A stretch of DNA of 64,000 nt from Bacteroidales bacterium UBA2861 (lineage in GTDB: Bacteria; Bacteroidota; Bacteroidia; Bacteroidales; UBA932): assembly GCA_002350615.1 (NCBI GenBank), contig DEFD01000029.1:11231-75230 (forward strand), read 5' to 3'. The notes under the pieces are model-generated. The model had not been told where the DNA came from. It saw only the letters and a list, made by a program, of their open reading frames with translations, and ran no database searches. The position numbers and the translations under genes are program-made. The number at the start of each line of letters is the position of its first letter. Position 1 is the first letter of the stretch. Shown here piece by piece: positions 55,768-64,000 of the stretch.

Positions 55768-58587
55768 TTATTTATATTGAACGAGGATGTCTTCAAGGCA
55801 CAGGGCGCCGCCCTGGGTACCTGTAAATTCAAATGTCTGAGTAATTCTATGACCCTGGAACGTCTGTCCCTTGTTCCAGTCGGAAGCGCCGTAATTCCAT
55901 TCGGCCATCCTTGTGCTCGCAGGGACGAGACGCAGCTTCACCCTGGCCTTTCCAAGCACTTCGGCGGGAAGCACGAAGCGGTAGGGCACAAGGCCGAATC
56001 CCCAGTCACAGTTGGTATAGCAGGGTTTGCCCATTGCAGCGCTATGGAACGAATCCAGAACGGTCGCATTGGTTTCCGAGACGCAGAAAGGCACGCTGCG
56101 CAGTTCAAAGCTCTCCCTCCCCGTAGCGGCGTTGACAACCCTGTGCCAGCTTCCGAAGTCCGTTCCGTTTTCGGACACGGCATACTCTACTGCCCAGTCT
56201 ATAGGGAAAGAGGAACTGAATGTCCAGGAGATGTTGTTGGCATTGGCCCTGTTGAGCTGGCCGCCGGCTATCGAGAAACTGAGGGCGGCCTCGCTCCCGC
56301 TCACACCCGCGGTGCTGAACTCGGCAACGATTCCCTTGGTCTCCCCTGTCCAGTTGCCGGAGGCATCCCAGACATAGAAGCCGGAATAGTTGCAAAGGAA
56401 TTCTATTACGGATCCAGCGGACATGCCGAATGGCTGATCGACATTGTTAGAAATGGTACTGATGGTCGGATTGGAGACATCAAGACCGCGATAGCCCCAT
56501 GCGGGGAGGACCGGATAGCTCTCGGAAGTCTTTCCCTGAGGGAAATCAAGGTTCTCGAGATAGAGCCGGGCCACATCGCCGGTATTGTTAGTCATTCCCG
56601 CCGCTTCGGTCGCGTTCAGGACCTCCTGGTAATAGTGATCTGTAGTCTTGGTTGCATAATATCCGCCTGTGGCGGCAGTATTGCCGTTCCAGGAGTAGGA
56701 ACCCACGCTCCAGGTTTTCTTGGTGAAGGTCCATTCCACGAGGTTGGTCCAAGAAGAAGCAGACGCCTGGGCGATATCGATATCGTCCTCATCGAAAGGA
56801 CGGATGCTGTAACGGCCGACATTGCCTCCCCAGCGTTCCATTTCCTGATGGACGATGATACCTGAAAGATTTCCTTTACCCTGCGGCACTGCCTTTTTCT
56901 TCTTGGAAGCGGAATCCCAGCGCCAAGGACAGTTCATATTCACAAGCATGTATATGCCGGAATTGTCCTTGTCGTAGAGCAGGTTCGCGGCTCCGTCCTT
57001 TGCCCTTCTCGCCTGGTTGGTCGCGACCGGAAGCTCCTCGTTGACGGGGTTGATGATGGCATCGTACTCACGCACGTTGGTGTATCCTCCCCTCTTGATC
57101 TGGAATTCCATATCCTGAAGGGTGCACCATGTGTAGATGTCCGCATCGGTCAGGCCGGAAACCGTCTTGTTTTTCACCGGCAGCGCCACTCCCGTCTCTT
57201 CCACGACGACACGGTCGAGATTGGCAATCGTATAACGGAGCGGATTGCTTTCCTTGATGATGCGCACGCCGCCGAGATAAATCTTCACCTTGTCGCCACG
57301 CTTGAGGACATTGTCTTCCGCTTCGGCGTATTTGATACGGAATCCGAAGCTTCCGTCGATGCTTTCCACATAATTCGTCCTGTCGTTCTCAGTGGTGTAG
57401 ATATTGTTGGCGTTGCTCTTGTCGCGGTTTGCAGCAAGGCCGTCCACAGTGGTGCCATAGTTGATGTTCTGGTCCATGTTGGGATTGCCGCCTTCGCCGA
57501 TTACAATACCAAGGAGATAGTCCTCGTGCGCCTCGTCGCTTGCATATGTACCGCCATCCGCATAAGTGGTGCGGAGCTCCTCGAAGGAAATCTCCCGCTG
57601 CTGAACTTCCACATTCTGTTCCACCGAGACGCTCGCGGAAAGCTGAGTGCCGTCCAGGGCAGTATAGAGCAGATCCAGAGCAGCCTGACGGCGGAACGTC
57701 GTAGTGTTCGGAGCCACGGCATAAACCAGTTTTCCTGCAGAGATCGCCTCGCCGGAAATAAAGCCTTCTCCGGCTATGTATCTGACAGTCAGCGAAATCT
57801 TTGACAGCTCGGTTCCAAGGTTGCTTTCGATGTCCAGCTTACGTTCGCCGCCATCTTTGGACACGAGGTCCTGCTCGGGCAGACGTAGATAAGCGGTTTC
57901 ACCGGACTGCACAACCAGGATACTGTCCTTGAAGGTTTCCGCAATGCTCACCACGATGTAAGCCTGTCTGCTTTCACCGCTGCCGTTGGATGCCAGATGG
58001 AAGCCGAAATCTCTGCTGCGTCCGCCCGGAACGCCGGCTTCTTCAGGCAGCAGCGAGGATTCCTTGGAGATTGTCACATCGGAAATCCAGCCTTCCTGAC
58101 TGCCTTCATATCTGATCTGCGGTTCCAGGGAAGCGATATAATCTTCGGGAAGGTTGCTCAGAAGTTTTGTGGCTCCTGCACAGGAAACTGACGGGTACTC
58201 AAGACTTTCCGTCTCGAACACGATGGCGGCGTCCTTTATGCCTGCCGCCTGGATTATCTGTATCTCCTTGCTGAGCTTCCCGCTTTTGAACTGCAGGGTA
58301 GCCTGCCTCGACAGGCCCCTGTTGATTCCGCACAATACATGAACGGTGGTGACACCCTTGCCGGAAGTCTTGTCAAGTCCGGCCCAGTCGGAGCCTTCCG
58401 TTATGGCTGCCGTCCATTTGTCGGAGCAGTAAACCGTAACGGGAATAGTCTCCTTGTCGTAGGTGGCATTTATTGTCTCGTAATCCACGGCAAGGTCCCA
58501 GTTTTCCTCATAAGGCTGCGAGCAAGAGCCGATCAGGACAGCCGCAGCTGCAATAAGTATCGTTTTTACAGTTTTCATACTCATCAA
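55768..58587 (-). CDS. DUF5689/BACON lipoprotein, PUL 2 paralog 1
   Basis: Largest of the three paralogs, 939 residues, lipobox VLIGSC. A BACON-like domain (WTAAITEGSDWAGLDKTSGKG) and other beta domains fill the first 320 residues, the DUF5689 block begins at ISFEELRTTYADGGTY and includes NYVESIDGSFGFRIKYAEAEDN, and the second block has VNMNCPWRWDSASKK and GIIVHQEMERWGG. The C-terminal domain (WAVEYAVSENGTDF, ELRSVPFCVSETN, YRFVLPAEVLGKARVKLRLVP) is shared with the others. The gene is two bases after susD, in the SusE/F place, so it is a candidate surface ligand-binding protein. An ATG at 58578 is an alternative start. No enzyme motif seen. Confidence 0.75.
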   Translation of the reverse strand: MMSMKTVKTILIAAAAVLIGSCSQPYEENWDLAVDYETINATYDKETIPVTVYCSDKWTAAITEGSDWAGLDKTSGKGVTTVHVLCGINRGLSRQATLQFKSGKLSKEIQIIQAAGIKDAAIVFETESLEYPSVSCAGATKLLSNLPEDYIASLEPQIRYEGSQEGWISDVTISKESSLLPEEAGVPGGRSRDFGFHLASNGSGESRQAYIVVSIAETFKDSILVVQSGETAYLRLPEQDLVSKDGGERKLDIESNLGTELSKISLTVRYIAGEGFISGEAISAGKLVYAVAPNTTTFRRQAALDLLYTALDGTQLSASVSVEQNVEVQQREISFEELRTTYADGGTYASDEAHEDYLLGIVIGEGGNPNMDQNINYGTTVDGLAANRDKSNANNIYTTENDRTNYVESIDGSFGFRIKYAEAEDNVLKRGDKVKIYLGGVRIIKESNPLRYTIANLDRVVVEETGVALPVKNKTVSGLTDADIYTWCTLQDMEFQIKRGGYTNVREYDAIINPVNEELPVATNQARRAKDGAANLLYDKDNSGIYMLVNMNCPWRWDSASKKKKAVPQGKGNLSGIIVHQEMERWGGNVGRYSIRPFDEDDIDIAQASASSWTNLVEWTFTKKTWSVGSYSWNGNTAATGGYYATKTTDHYYQEVLNATEAAGMTNNTGDVARLYLENLDFPQGKTSESYPVLPAWGYRGLDVSNPTISTISNNVDQPFGMSAGSVIEFLCNYSGFYVWDASGNWTGETKGIVAEFSTAGVSGSEAALSFSIAGGQLNRANANNISWTFSSSFPIDWAVEYAVSENGTDFGSWHRVVNAATGRESFELRSVPFCVSETNATVLDSFHSAAMGKPCYTNCDWGFGLVPYRFVLPAEVLGKARVKLRLVPASTRMAEWNYGASDWNKGQTFQGHRITQTFEFTGTQGGALCLEDILVQYK

Positions 58588-58589
58588 TT

Positions 58590-60266
58590 TTACATACCTT
58601 CAGCCACATACTCGTCGTTGGACAGGGCGCCCGAAGAAAGGGCGCACTGGGTGGCAGGAATAGGATAGAAACGGTGGCAGCGCTTGATGCGTTCCCTCAG
58701 TTTGGAGTTGTTCGTACTTGCAAGGGTCTGCTCATACCATACGCCCCAGCGTACGAGGTCGAACTTGCGCTGGAATTCTCCGCCAAGTTCCCTTGCCCTT
58801 TCGCAGCGCAACACAGCCGTGAGGGACTCATAACCGGTAAAGTTGGTTATCGGATCGACTCCGGCACGCTCCCGCACCTTGTTGAGAGCTTCCATCGCGC
58901 CATCGGCGTTTCCAGAGTTGCAGTAGCATTCCGCCATCATCAGGAGCGCATCCGCGTAACGGAATACCTTATAGTTGTTTGAATCATTGGAAAGATTCAT
59001 TCCCGGGCACCAGAATTTGGGACCGGCCCAGCCCACGCCATAGTTCCTGGTCGTGTTGAAAGTGGCCGAAGTCTCATAATCACCGAGCCCGAGGACATAA
59101 TAGACACGCCTGTCGATTTTCTTGCCGCGGATCTCCCCCGCCCTTATCGCGGCGGTGTCAATCTTCGTGTACCAACGTCCGGCGGTGACATTGTATTCAT
59201 CGTCGTAGGTAAGCGGCAGCGGATCGAATATGGTGTTCTGATAATTCGTATTTTCCTGCTTCGCAGAACCGTTTGCCGGCCTGAAGCAGCCGAAATTATT
59301 CGTTGACGTAAGGGCGGACCAGGATGTCTGTTCATCGCCCAGATAAGGGATCTCGACACCGTCGTAAAGGAACTTGCCGGTCGCATCGTCCCTGGAATGT
59401 ATCGGGGTCATGATTGCGGCGACGCTTCCCGCGAAATGGACGTCGGTAACGCTCCAGTCGTGCTGGATCTCGAATATGCTCTCAGGAGTGTTCTTGTAGC
59501 GCCACATGGTCTCTTCAAGGGGATAACGCTCCTCGTTGAAATCGCCGTACAACTCCTCGAGCTGAACAAGAGGCACCAGCGCCTGATCCCATTCTTCGTT
59601 CCACATTGCCATCTTTGCCATCAGCATGAGGGCAAGCGCATATCCGGCGCGGTGCTCCGGCGCCTCGCTTGCCCTGACCTTGAGGCCGTTGCCGTCCGTG
59701 AACCACGGCAGGGCGTTGTCCCTCAGGTCCTGATACAGGTCCGTGCGGATTTCATTGGCGTCGGTACGCGGCAAATGCCTGATTGCCAGAAGATCGGCAT
59801 CGTCGGCAACCATCTGTTTATAATACGGCACGCCATTGAATACGCAGGTCAGCAGATAATAATACATGGCCCTCAGGACCCTCGCCTCGGCCACCAGGGG
59901 CATTTTCAGCGAATCCGCAAGCGGGGCTTTCGCGATGCATTCTATACACTCGTTGCAGCGCATGACGCCCAGATAACCCTGACGCCATACCGTGGCGCCG
60001 AACTGAGGCTTTGCCGGTGTAACGTCCAGACAGGCATCCACGGTGGATGATCCGGAATACCAGATGTCCGTACAGGCCTCGGTCATAAGCATGAAATTAG
60101 GGCCGTAAATGGTAGCGAGAGGTCGGTAGCATCCCCAGAGGGAGGTTTTGCACTGCGTCTCGGTGTCATAATAGCTGTCCCTGTTCACGAAGGAAGTCGG
60201 AACTTCATCCAGGGAACAGGCAGCTGCTGCGAAAAGCACTGATATATATATGATGTACTTTTTCAT
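58590..60266 (-). CDS. susD: SusD-family lipoprotein, PUL 2
   Basis: Outer-membrane lid lipoprotein of 558 residues, lipobox FAAAAC. It shows the SusD signatures EVPTSFVNRDSYYDTETQCKT..., helical TPR-like repeats (AEARVLRAMYYYLLTCVFNGVPYYK near 128-150), YRYADALLMMAECYCNSG-type late segment (VFRYADALLMMAE) and C-terminal FDLVRWGVWYEQT. It is placed 12 bases after the STN-SusC gene. Sequence is clearly distinct from the SusD of PUL 1 (558 against 586 residues), so the ligands differ. Confidence 0.95.
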   Translation of the reverse strand: MKKYIIYISVLFAAAACSLDEVPTSFVNRDSYYDTETQCKTSLWGCYRPLATIYGPNFMLMTEACTDIWYSGSSTVDACLDVTPAKPQFGATVWRQGYLGVMRCNECIECIAKAPLADSLKMPLVAEARVLRAMYYYLLTCVFNGVPYYKQMVADDADLLAIRHLPRTDANEIRTDLYQDLRDNALPWFTDGNGLKVRASEAPEHRAGYALALMLMAKMAMWNEEWDQALVPLVQLEELYGDFNEERYPLEETMWRYKNTPESIFEIQHDWSVTDVHFAGSVAAIMTPIHSRDDATGKFLYDGVEIPYLGDEQTSWSALTSTNNFGCFRPANGSAKQENTNYQNTIFDPLPLTYDDEYNVTAGRWYTKIDTAAIRAGEIRGKKIDRRVYYVLGLGDYETSATFNTTRNYGVGWAGPKFWCPGMNLSNDSNNYKVFRYADALLMMAECYCNSGNADGAMEALNKVRERAGVDPITNFTGYESLTAVLRCERARELGGEFQRKFDLVRWGVWYEQTLASTNNSKLRERIKRCHRFYPIPATQCALSSGALSNDEYVAEGM

Positions 60267-60278
60267 ATTCCTTCCTTT

Positions 60279-63200
60279 TTAATACCTCAACTGAACACTG
60301 AATACCAGCATCTTGGACTGGGGATAGGCTCCCATGTCCACTCGCCGCAGGGTGCTCTCCCCGCTTGTGGACACATCGGGATCGAAGCCGTTATACTTCG
60401 TAAAGAGGCAGAGATTCGTTCCGGACACCCCGAAGGTGATGTCGCGGAGCAGCTTGGTATGTTTGCTGAGGTCCCAGGTGTAGCTCAGGTTGACATTTTT
60501 GAGCCTCAGGTAGCTTGCATCGTGCACCTGGAACGAGCTGGGCAGCATACGGTCGTCAGTACCGGCACGGGGGATGTCCGAATCCGGGTTGCGGAGAGGA
60601 TGCCAGGCATCGAGCATATAACGGTACTGGTTAGCACTGAATGTACCCGACATGGACAGCTCGGCGTAATTGTAGATCTTGCCTCCGATGGAATAGTTGA
60701 AATAAATGCCGAGGCTCCAGTTTTTCCAGCGGAAGGTATTCTGCAGTCCTCCGTAGAGGAAAGGATCCGAGTTGCCGAGGTAGATAAGGTCTTTCTCCGA
60801 AAGGATTCCGTCGTGATCCTGGTCCACATACCTGGGAAAACCGAGGATGGCGCTTGCGGAATTCGTAGTCGTATTGGTTACATAGCTGTGAGTGAATCTG
60901 TTGCGTTCGAACTCCTCTTCGTTGTGCCATACTCCGGCATACTGGAATCCCCACAGGGAGTTGAGCGGGTATCCCTTCTTGTAGCCGTACATCATGAAAG
61001 AGGTATTTCCTGGGCTGTTGAGCACGGAGACGTAGTCTTCCTGACCAATCTCTATCACTTCCTGCTTGTTATGGGAGATGGTGAACTGAGAGGTCCATCC
61101 GAAGTTGCGCTTTTCTATGTTACGGGTCTCAAGGGTGAGCTCAATGCCCTTGTTGGAGGTCTTTCCAAGGTTGGTCAGGCGGCTGTCGTAACCTGTCGAC
61201 TGAATGGTCTTGAGGTTGAGCAGAAGGTCGTAAGTCCGCGATGTGTAAGCTTCGAGGGTTGCCGAAATCCTGCCCTTGAACATGGTGAGATCGAGGGCTG
61301 CGTTCAGCAGGGTCGTCTTTTCCCAGGTAAGGTTCGGATTGGCGACGCGCTGCGGGATCATGGAAGGCACCAGCCTGCCGTCCACCAGCCAGGCATTGGT
61401 CAGAACTTCGTACGCGGCAAGGCTGCGGTAGTAAGAAATGGCGTCGTTGCCCGAACGGCCTGCACTCACCCTGAGCGAGAGATCATCTACCGAACGGAGG
61501 GAACGCATGAAGGGCTCCTTGCTGATCACCCACTTCACGGCGGCGGAAGGGAAGAACCCCCATTTGTTGTTCTGCGCGAAGTTGGAGGATCCGTCATATC
61601 GTCCCGTAACGGTGAGATAGTACTTCTGCCGGAAATTGTAGTTCAGTCTGGCGAATACGGATTCCTTGACCACCTCTTCCGAAGTTGTATAAGGAGTGAG
61701 GTTCTCTTTGCTCACGACACCCTGCATATTGTTCCATTTCAAGTCGTCGGTAAGCAGTCCGTTTGCCGTCAGGCGGAAATAATTCATATTGTTCTTGGAC
61801 GCCGAGAAACCGGCCAGCACATCGAAAGAATGGCCTCCGCGCAATTTCCTGGTATAAGTGGCGGTATTTTCGGTGTTCAGCTTGCGGGCATCGCCTTCAT
61901 AGCGCTGGGCGTCGGCTCCTTCCCCCTCCACTTTGCGAGGCATGGTACTCGGCCAGAACAGGTAGTCGTGACGCTGGTAAACCATGATCGAATTCTGGCT
62001 CTTCAGCGTAAGTCCCTTCACCGGACGGAATACGAACTCCAGGACATCATTCTTGGTAAGATTCTCCCTGAACTTCTCCATCAGGTTGATATTGGCGATA
62101 GGCGTATTGATGGCCGTTCCGTTCTCATACAAAGGGTTGTACTTGTCGTAAGGGCCGATGATAGGAGAAAGGTAAACGGCTCCGTTCCAGTAATTTGTTC
62201 CGCCGATATCCGCCTTGTTGAGATTGAATTTCTGGAAGGAATAGCTCATTCGGAGCGATACCCTCATCCACTTCGCGACATCGTAATTCAGGTTGAAACG
62301 CCCGTTGATTTTCGTGACGCCGCTGTTCTTGATGATACCTTCGGTGTCATTGTAAGAGAGTGAACCGAAATAATTGAGGCTCTCCCCTACCTTGCCGCTT
62401 GCGGAAACATTATAATTCTGATAAGGGGCGATCCGGGTAATTTCCTTGAGCCAGTTGGTGTCGTGTTCGTAGTCGTCCGGATCGAAACGCTGGCCGGACC
62501 TGCCGCTGCTGCGGAAATAATACCAGTCATTCAGATAGCGTACGAATTCATCCTTGTTCATCACATCCAGGTAGCGGGCTATCTTGGAGGCTCCGAATTC
62601 CGCCTTCGCAATCACACTCGGTTTGGAGGTGACACCCTTCCTGGTGGTGATGAGAATGACGCCGTTCGCCCCTCGGCTTCCGTAAATGGCCGTGGACGAG
62701 GCATCTTTCATTATGGAGATGGATTCGATGTCCGCGGAGTTTATCTCGTTGATGTCGTGAATTGCATCTATCACGCCGTCAACGATGATAAGAGGCTCGT
62801 TGCTTGCGTTGATGGAACGGGTTCCCCTGATGCGGATGGATGTCGATGCCCCTGGTTCTCCGGATGTTGACATGACATCAACGCCGGCAAGACGGCCCTG
62901 AAGGGCCTGATCTATGGAAGTGTTGGGTGCCTGGGCAAGGTCCGCCATCTTCACTGTGGCGACGGAACCGGTAAGGTCGCGCTTGCGGGTGACGCCGTAA
63001 CCTATCACGACGGCTTCATTCAGGCTGTTGTTGATGTCAGGCTCAAGATTTACGGATACATTGGTCCTGTCACCTATGAGGACTTCCTTGGTCTGATAAT
63101 TTATATATGAGAATTTAAGGATCTTGGTTCCCGCCGGAAGGAAAATCTCATACCTTCCGTCAGCATCGGTGACCACGGCCGCGGAACCGTTCTCGGACAT

Positions 63201-63584
63201 TACTCCAGCGCCGGGAAGGGCTTCCCCGGTTTCGTCCTTGACCACACCATAGATCCTGAATTTGCCTGCATCCGACTTGGGTTTCGGCTGCTGTACGGAC
63301 ACGGCAACGACATTGCCCGAGATTTCGTAGCTCAGCGGAGCCTTGAAGATCCTGGGCCACACCTCCCCCACCGGAGTATTGGAGAATTCCGCGCTGACGC
63401 TGTAGGAGCTGAAGTCCGTACGGTCGCTGCTTATCACGGAATAACCGGTCTGACGGTTTATCTCCACGATAACATCCGACAATGGAGCATCTTTAAAACT
63501 CGCAGTAACACTCTGTCCTCCTGCCAGGAAAGCCGGCAAAAGAGAAGCGAGACTGACGATAAATCGCAAGATTCTTAAACTCAT
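60279..63584 (-). CDS. susC: SusC-family TonB-dependent transducer with STN domain, PUL 2
   Basis: Outer-membrane transporter of 1101 residues with a signal peptide (MSLRILRFIVSLASLLPAFLAGG). An STN signalling domain (about 25-100, VTASFKDAPLSDVIVEINRQ) precedes the CarboxypepD_reg domain (YGVVKDETGEALPGAGVM), the plug (VVIGYGVTRKRDLTGSVATV, then ISIMKDASSTAIYGSRG) and a barrel that ends in MLVFSVQLRY. The STN domain contacts FecR in the periplasm and reports substrate binding to an ECF sigma factor. The fecR-like gene is directly upstream (12 bases), which fits. This is the PUL 2 importer; its cargo is unknown. Confidence 0.96.
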   Translation of the reverse strand: MSLRILRFIVSLASLLPAFLAGGQSVTASFKDAPLSDVIVEINRQTGYSVISSDRTDFSSYSVSAEFSNTPVGEVWPRIFKAPLSYEISGNVVAVSVQQPKPKSDAGKFRIYGVVKDETGEALPGAGVMSENGSAAVVTDADGRYEIFLPAGTKILKFSYINYQTKEVLIGDRTNVSVNLEPDINNSLNEAVVIGYGVTRKRDLTGSVATVKMADLAQAPNTSIDQALQGRLAGVDVMSTSGEPGASTSIRIRGTRSINASNEPLIIVDGVIDAIHDINEINSADIESISIMKDASSTAIYGSRGANGVILITTRKGVTSKPSVIAKAEFGASKIARYLDVMNKDEFVRYLNDWYYFRSSGRSGQRFDPDDYEHDTNWLKEITRIAPYQNYNVSASGKVGESLNYFGSLSYNDTEGIIKNSGVTKINGRFNLNYDVAKWMRVSLRMSYSFQKFNLNKADIGGTNYWNGAVYLSPIIGPYDKYNPLYENGTAINTPIANINLMEKFRENLTKNDVLEFVFRPVKGLTLKSQNSIMVYQRHDYLFWPSTMPRKVEGEGADAQRYEGDARKLNTENTATYTRKLRGGHSFDVLAGFSASKNNMNYFRLTANGLLTDDLKWNNMQGVVSKENLTPYTTSEEVVKESVFARLNYNFRQKYYLTVTGRYDGSSNFAQNNKWGFFPSAAVKWVISKEPFMRSLRSVDDLSLRVSAGRSGNDAISYYRSLAAYEVLTNAWLVDGRLVPSMIPQRVANPNLTWEKTTLLNAALDLTMFKGRISATLEAYTSRTYDLLLNLKTIQSTGYDSRLTNLGKTSNKGIELTLETRNIEKRNFGWTSQFTISHNKQEVIEIGQEDYVSVLNSPGNTSFMMYGYKKGYPLNSLWGFQYAGVWHNEEEFERNRFTHSYVTNTTTNSASAILGFPRYVDQDHDGILSEKDLIYLGNSDPFLYGGLQNTFRWKNWSLGIYFNYSIGGKIYNYAELSMSGTFSANQYRYMLDAWHPLRNPDSDIPRAGTDDRMLPSSFQVHDASYLRLKNVNLSYTWDLSKHTKLLRDITFGVSGTNLCLFTKYNGFDPDVSTSGESTLRRVDMGAYPQSKMLVFSVQLRY

Positions 63585-63596
63585 ACCTTATTATAA

Positions 63597-64000
63597 CTAT
63601 AGTTCTTTTATAGAAATTACATTCCCTTCAGCAGTCCAGCCGATAGGCGTAATCGCCGACACGGCATTCAGGACATTGTCTATAGGCTCTTTGATATTCA
63701 AGCTGATACGGAAGCGTGAATCCGCATATTTCGCCGGGGAATAACGGATGTCCAGCGAATAGACTTCCGCCAGACGGGAAAGCAGGTCCCTCAGGGAGAT
63801 GCTGTCATAATCCAACCTGCCGCCCATCCAGCTCAGATAAGCGCCGACATCGGCTTTCTTCTTTGTCAGAGAGCCGGTGGCGCATTCATAGCTGATGACT
63901 TCGCCCGGCTTCATGGCGAGACTGAGTTCGCTGTTGGAAAAGACCACCTTGCCTTCGACAAGGGCGGTGGTCACGGAAGCAGCGTTCTCGTAAGCGCATA
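63597..64000 (-). CDS. FecR-family anti-sigma factor, 5'-truncated by window edge
   Basis: C-terminal part of an inner-membrane anti-sigma or sigma-regulator protein; the frame continues past the window edge, as CAYENAASVTTALVEGKVVF reads through. Visible features are ALVEGKVVF and the FecR-type domain AMKPGEVISYE, and then the C-terminal SLRDLLSRLAEVYSLDI segment, typical of the periplasmic FecR domain found with STN-SusC transducers. It should receive the signal from the STN domain of the next gene and release an ECF sigma factor that lies outside this window. Strength of assignment is good despite the truncation. Confidence 0.88.
   Translation of the reverse strand, partial: CAYENAASVTTALVEGKVVFSNSELSLAMKPGEVISYECATGSLTKKKADVGAYLSWMGGRLDYDSISLRDLLSRLAEVYSLDIRYSPAKYADSRFRISLNIKEPIDNVLNAVSAITPIGWTAEGNVISIKEL

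Noticed and set aside
60459..62363. 634-codon open frame on the plus strand opposite the PUL 2 susC
   Set aside because: Antisense shadow of a clearly coding SusC barrel; no known domain, no promoter or plausible start context.

Overview
The window looks like chromosomal DNA from a member of the order Bacteroidales, probably a gut or other host-associated species. The reasons are two SusC/SusD loci, a hybrid two-component regulator of the HTCS type, a FecR-type anti-sigma factor, many surface lipoproteins with short MKK-type signal peptides, and repeated promoters with the Bacteroidetes -7 box TAnnTTTG. Base composition looks moderate to high in G+C for this order in the housekeeping genes. 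A Cryptobacteroides-like genus would fit, but that is inference. No rRNA, tRNA, CRISPR array or phage gene was seen.

Layout. (1) 3-3530, plus strand: a nucleobase salvage cassette with a UraA-type uracil permease (5' end outside the window), apt, a DUF5020/Tsx-like outer-membrane protein and an AzgA/PbuG-type purine permease, closed by a clear intrinsic terminator. (2) 3630-3779, minus: a 28-codon reading frame with its own promoter and a palindromic operator-like site. (3) 3801-6203 minus: a secreted GH3 glycosidase, divergent from uvrB at 6270-8534. (4) 8594-10270: a RAYT cassette, in which a Y1/HUH REP-associated transposase and a small partner gene sit between two identical 114-bp REPIN-like repeats; a third diverged copy of the repeat lies at 45279-45388. 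(5) 10431-18800, housekeeping: an SDR oxidoreductase, a RelA-like (p)ppGpp synthetase, the operon rpsA-rnz-glucosaminidase-mltG, and pnuC.

(6) 18812-39786, minus, PUL 1: ten closely packed genes read from 39786 downwards. They are a fimbrillin-like lipoprotein, a 48-aa protein, a second fimbrillin-like lipoprotein, SusC, SusD, a sialidase-fold lipoprotein with a CBM9-like tail, an HTCS regulator, a GH5-like enzyme, a GH101/129-like (DUF5696-like) enzyme and a GH2 beta-galactosidase. (7) 39787-45475: a promoter and inverted-repeat region, then corA-galM-recR, fba, and gmk-nadD.

(8) 45476 to the window end, minus, PUL 2: FecR (partial), SusC with an STN domain, SusD, three DUF5689 paralogs, a lipoprotein carrying a xylose-isomerase-like TIM barrel, a secreted metallo-beta-lactamase-fold enzyme, another 48-aa protein and a beta-helix (GLUG-like) lipoprotein. 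The locus ends in an intrinsic terminator. I can recognise no glycoside hydrolase, lyase or esterase in PUL 2, which makes it the most unusual large locus here.

How it fits together. PUL 1 should sense an extracellular oligosaccharide through the HTCS periplasmic propellers, import it by SusCD and trim it with GH2, GH5-like and GH101/129-like enzymes. PUL 2 should be switched by substrate binding to the STN-SusC, passed on through FecR and an ECF sigma factor that would lie outside the window. The best candidates for undescribed biology are the RAYT plus partner plus REPIN cassette, the PUL 2 gene set, the paired 48-aa proteins and the 28-aa reading frame.
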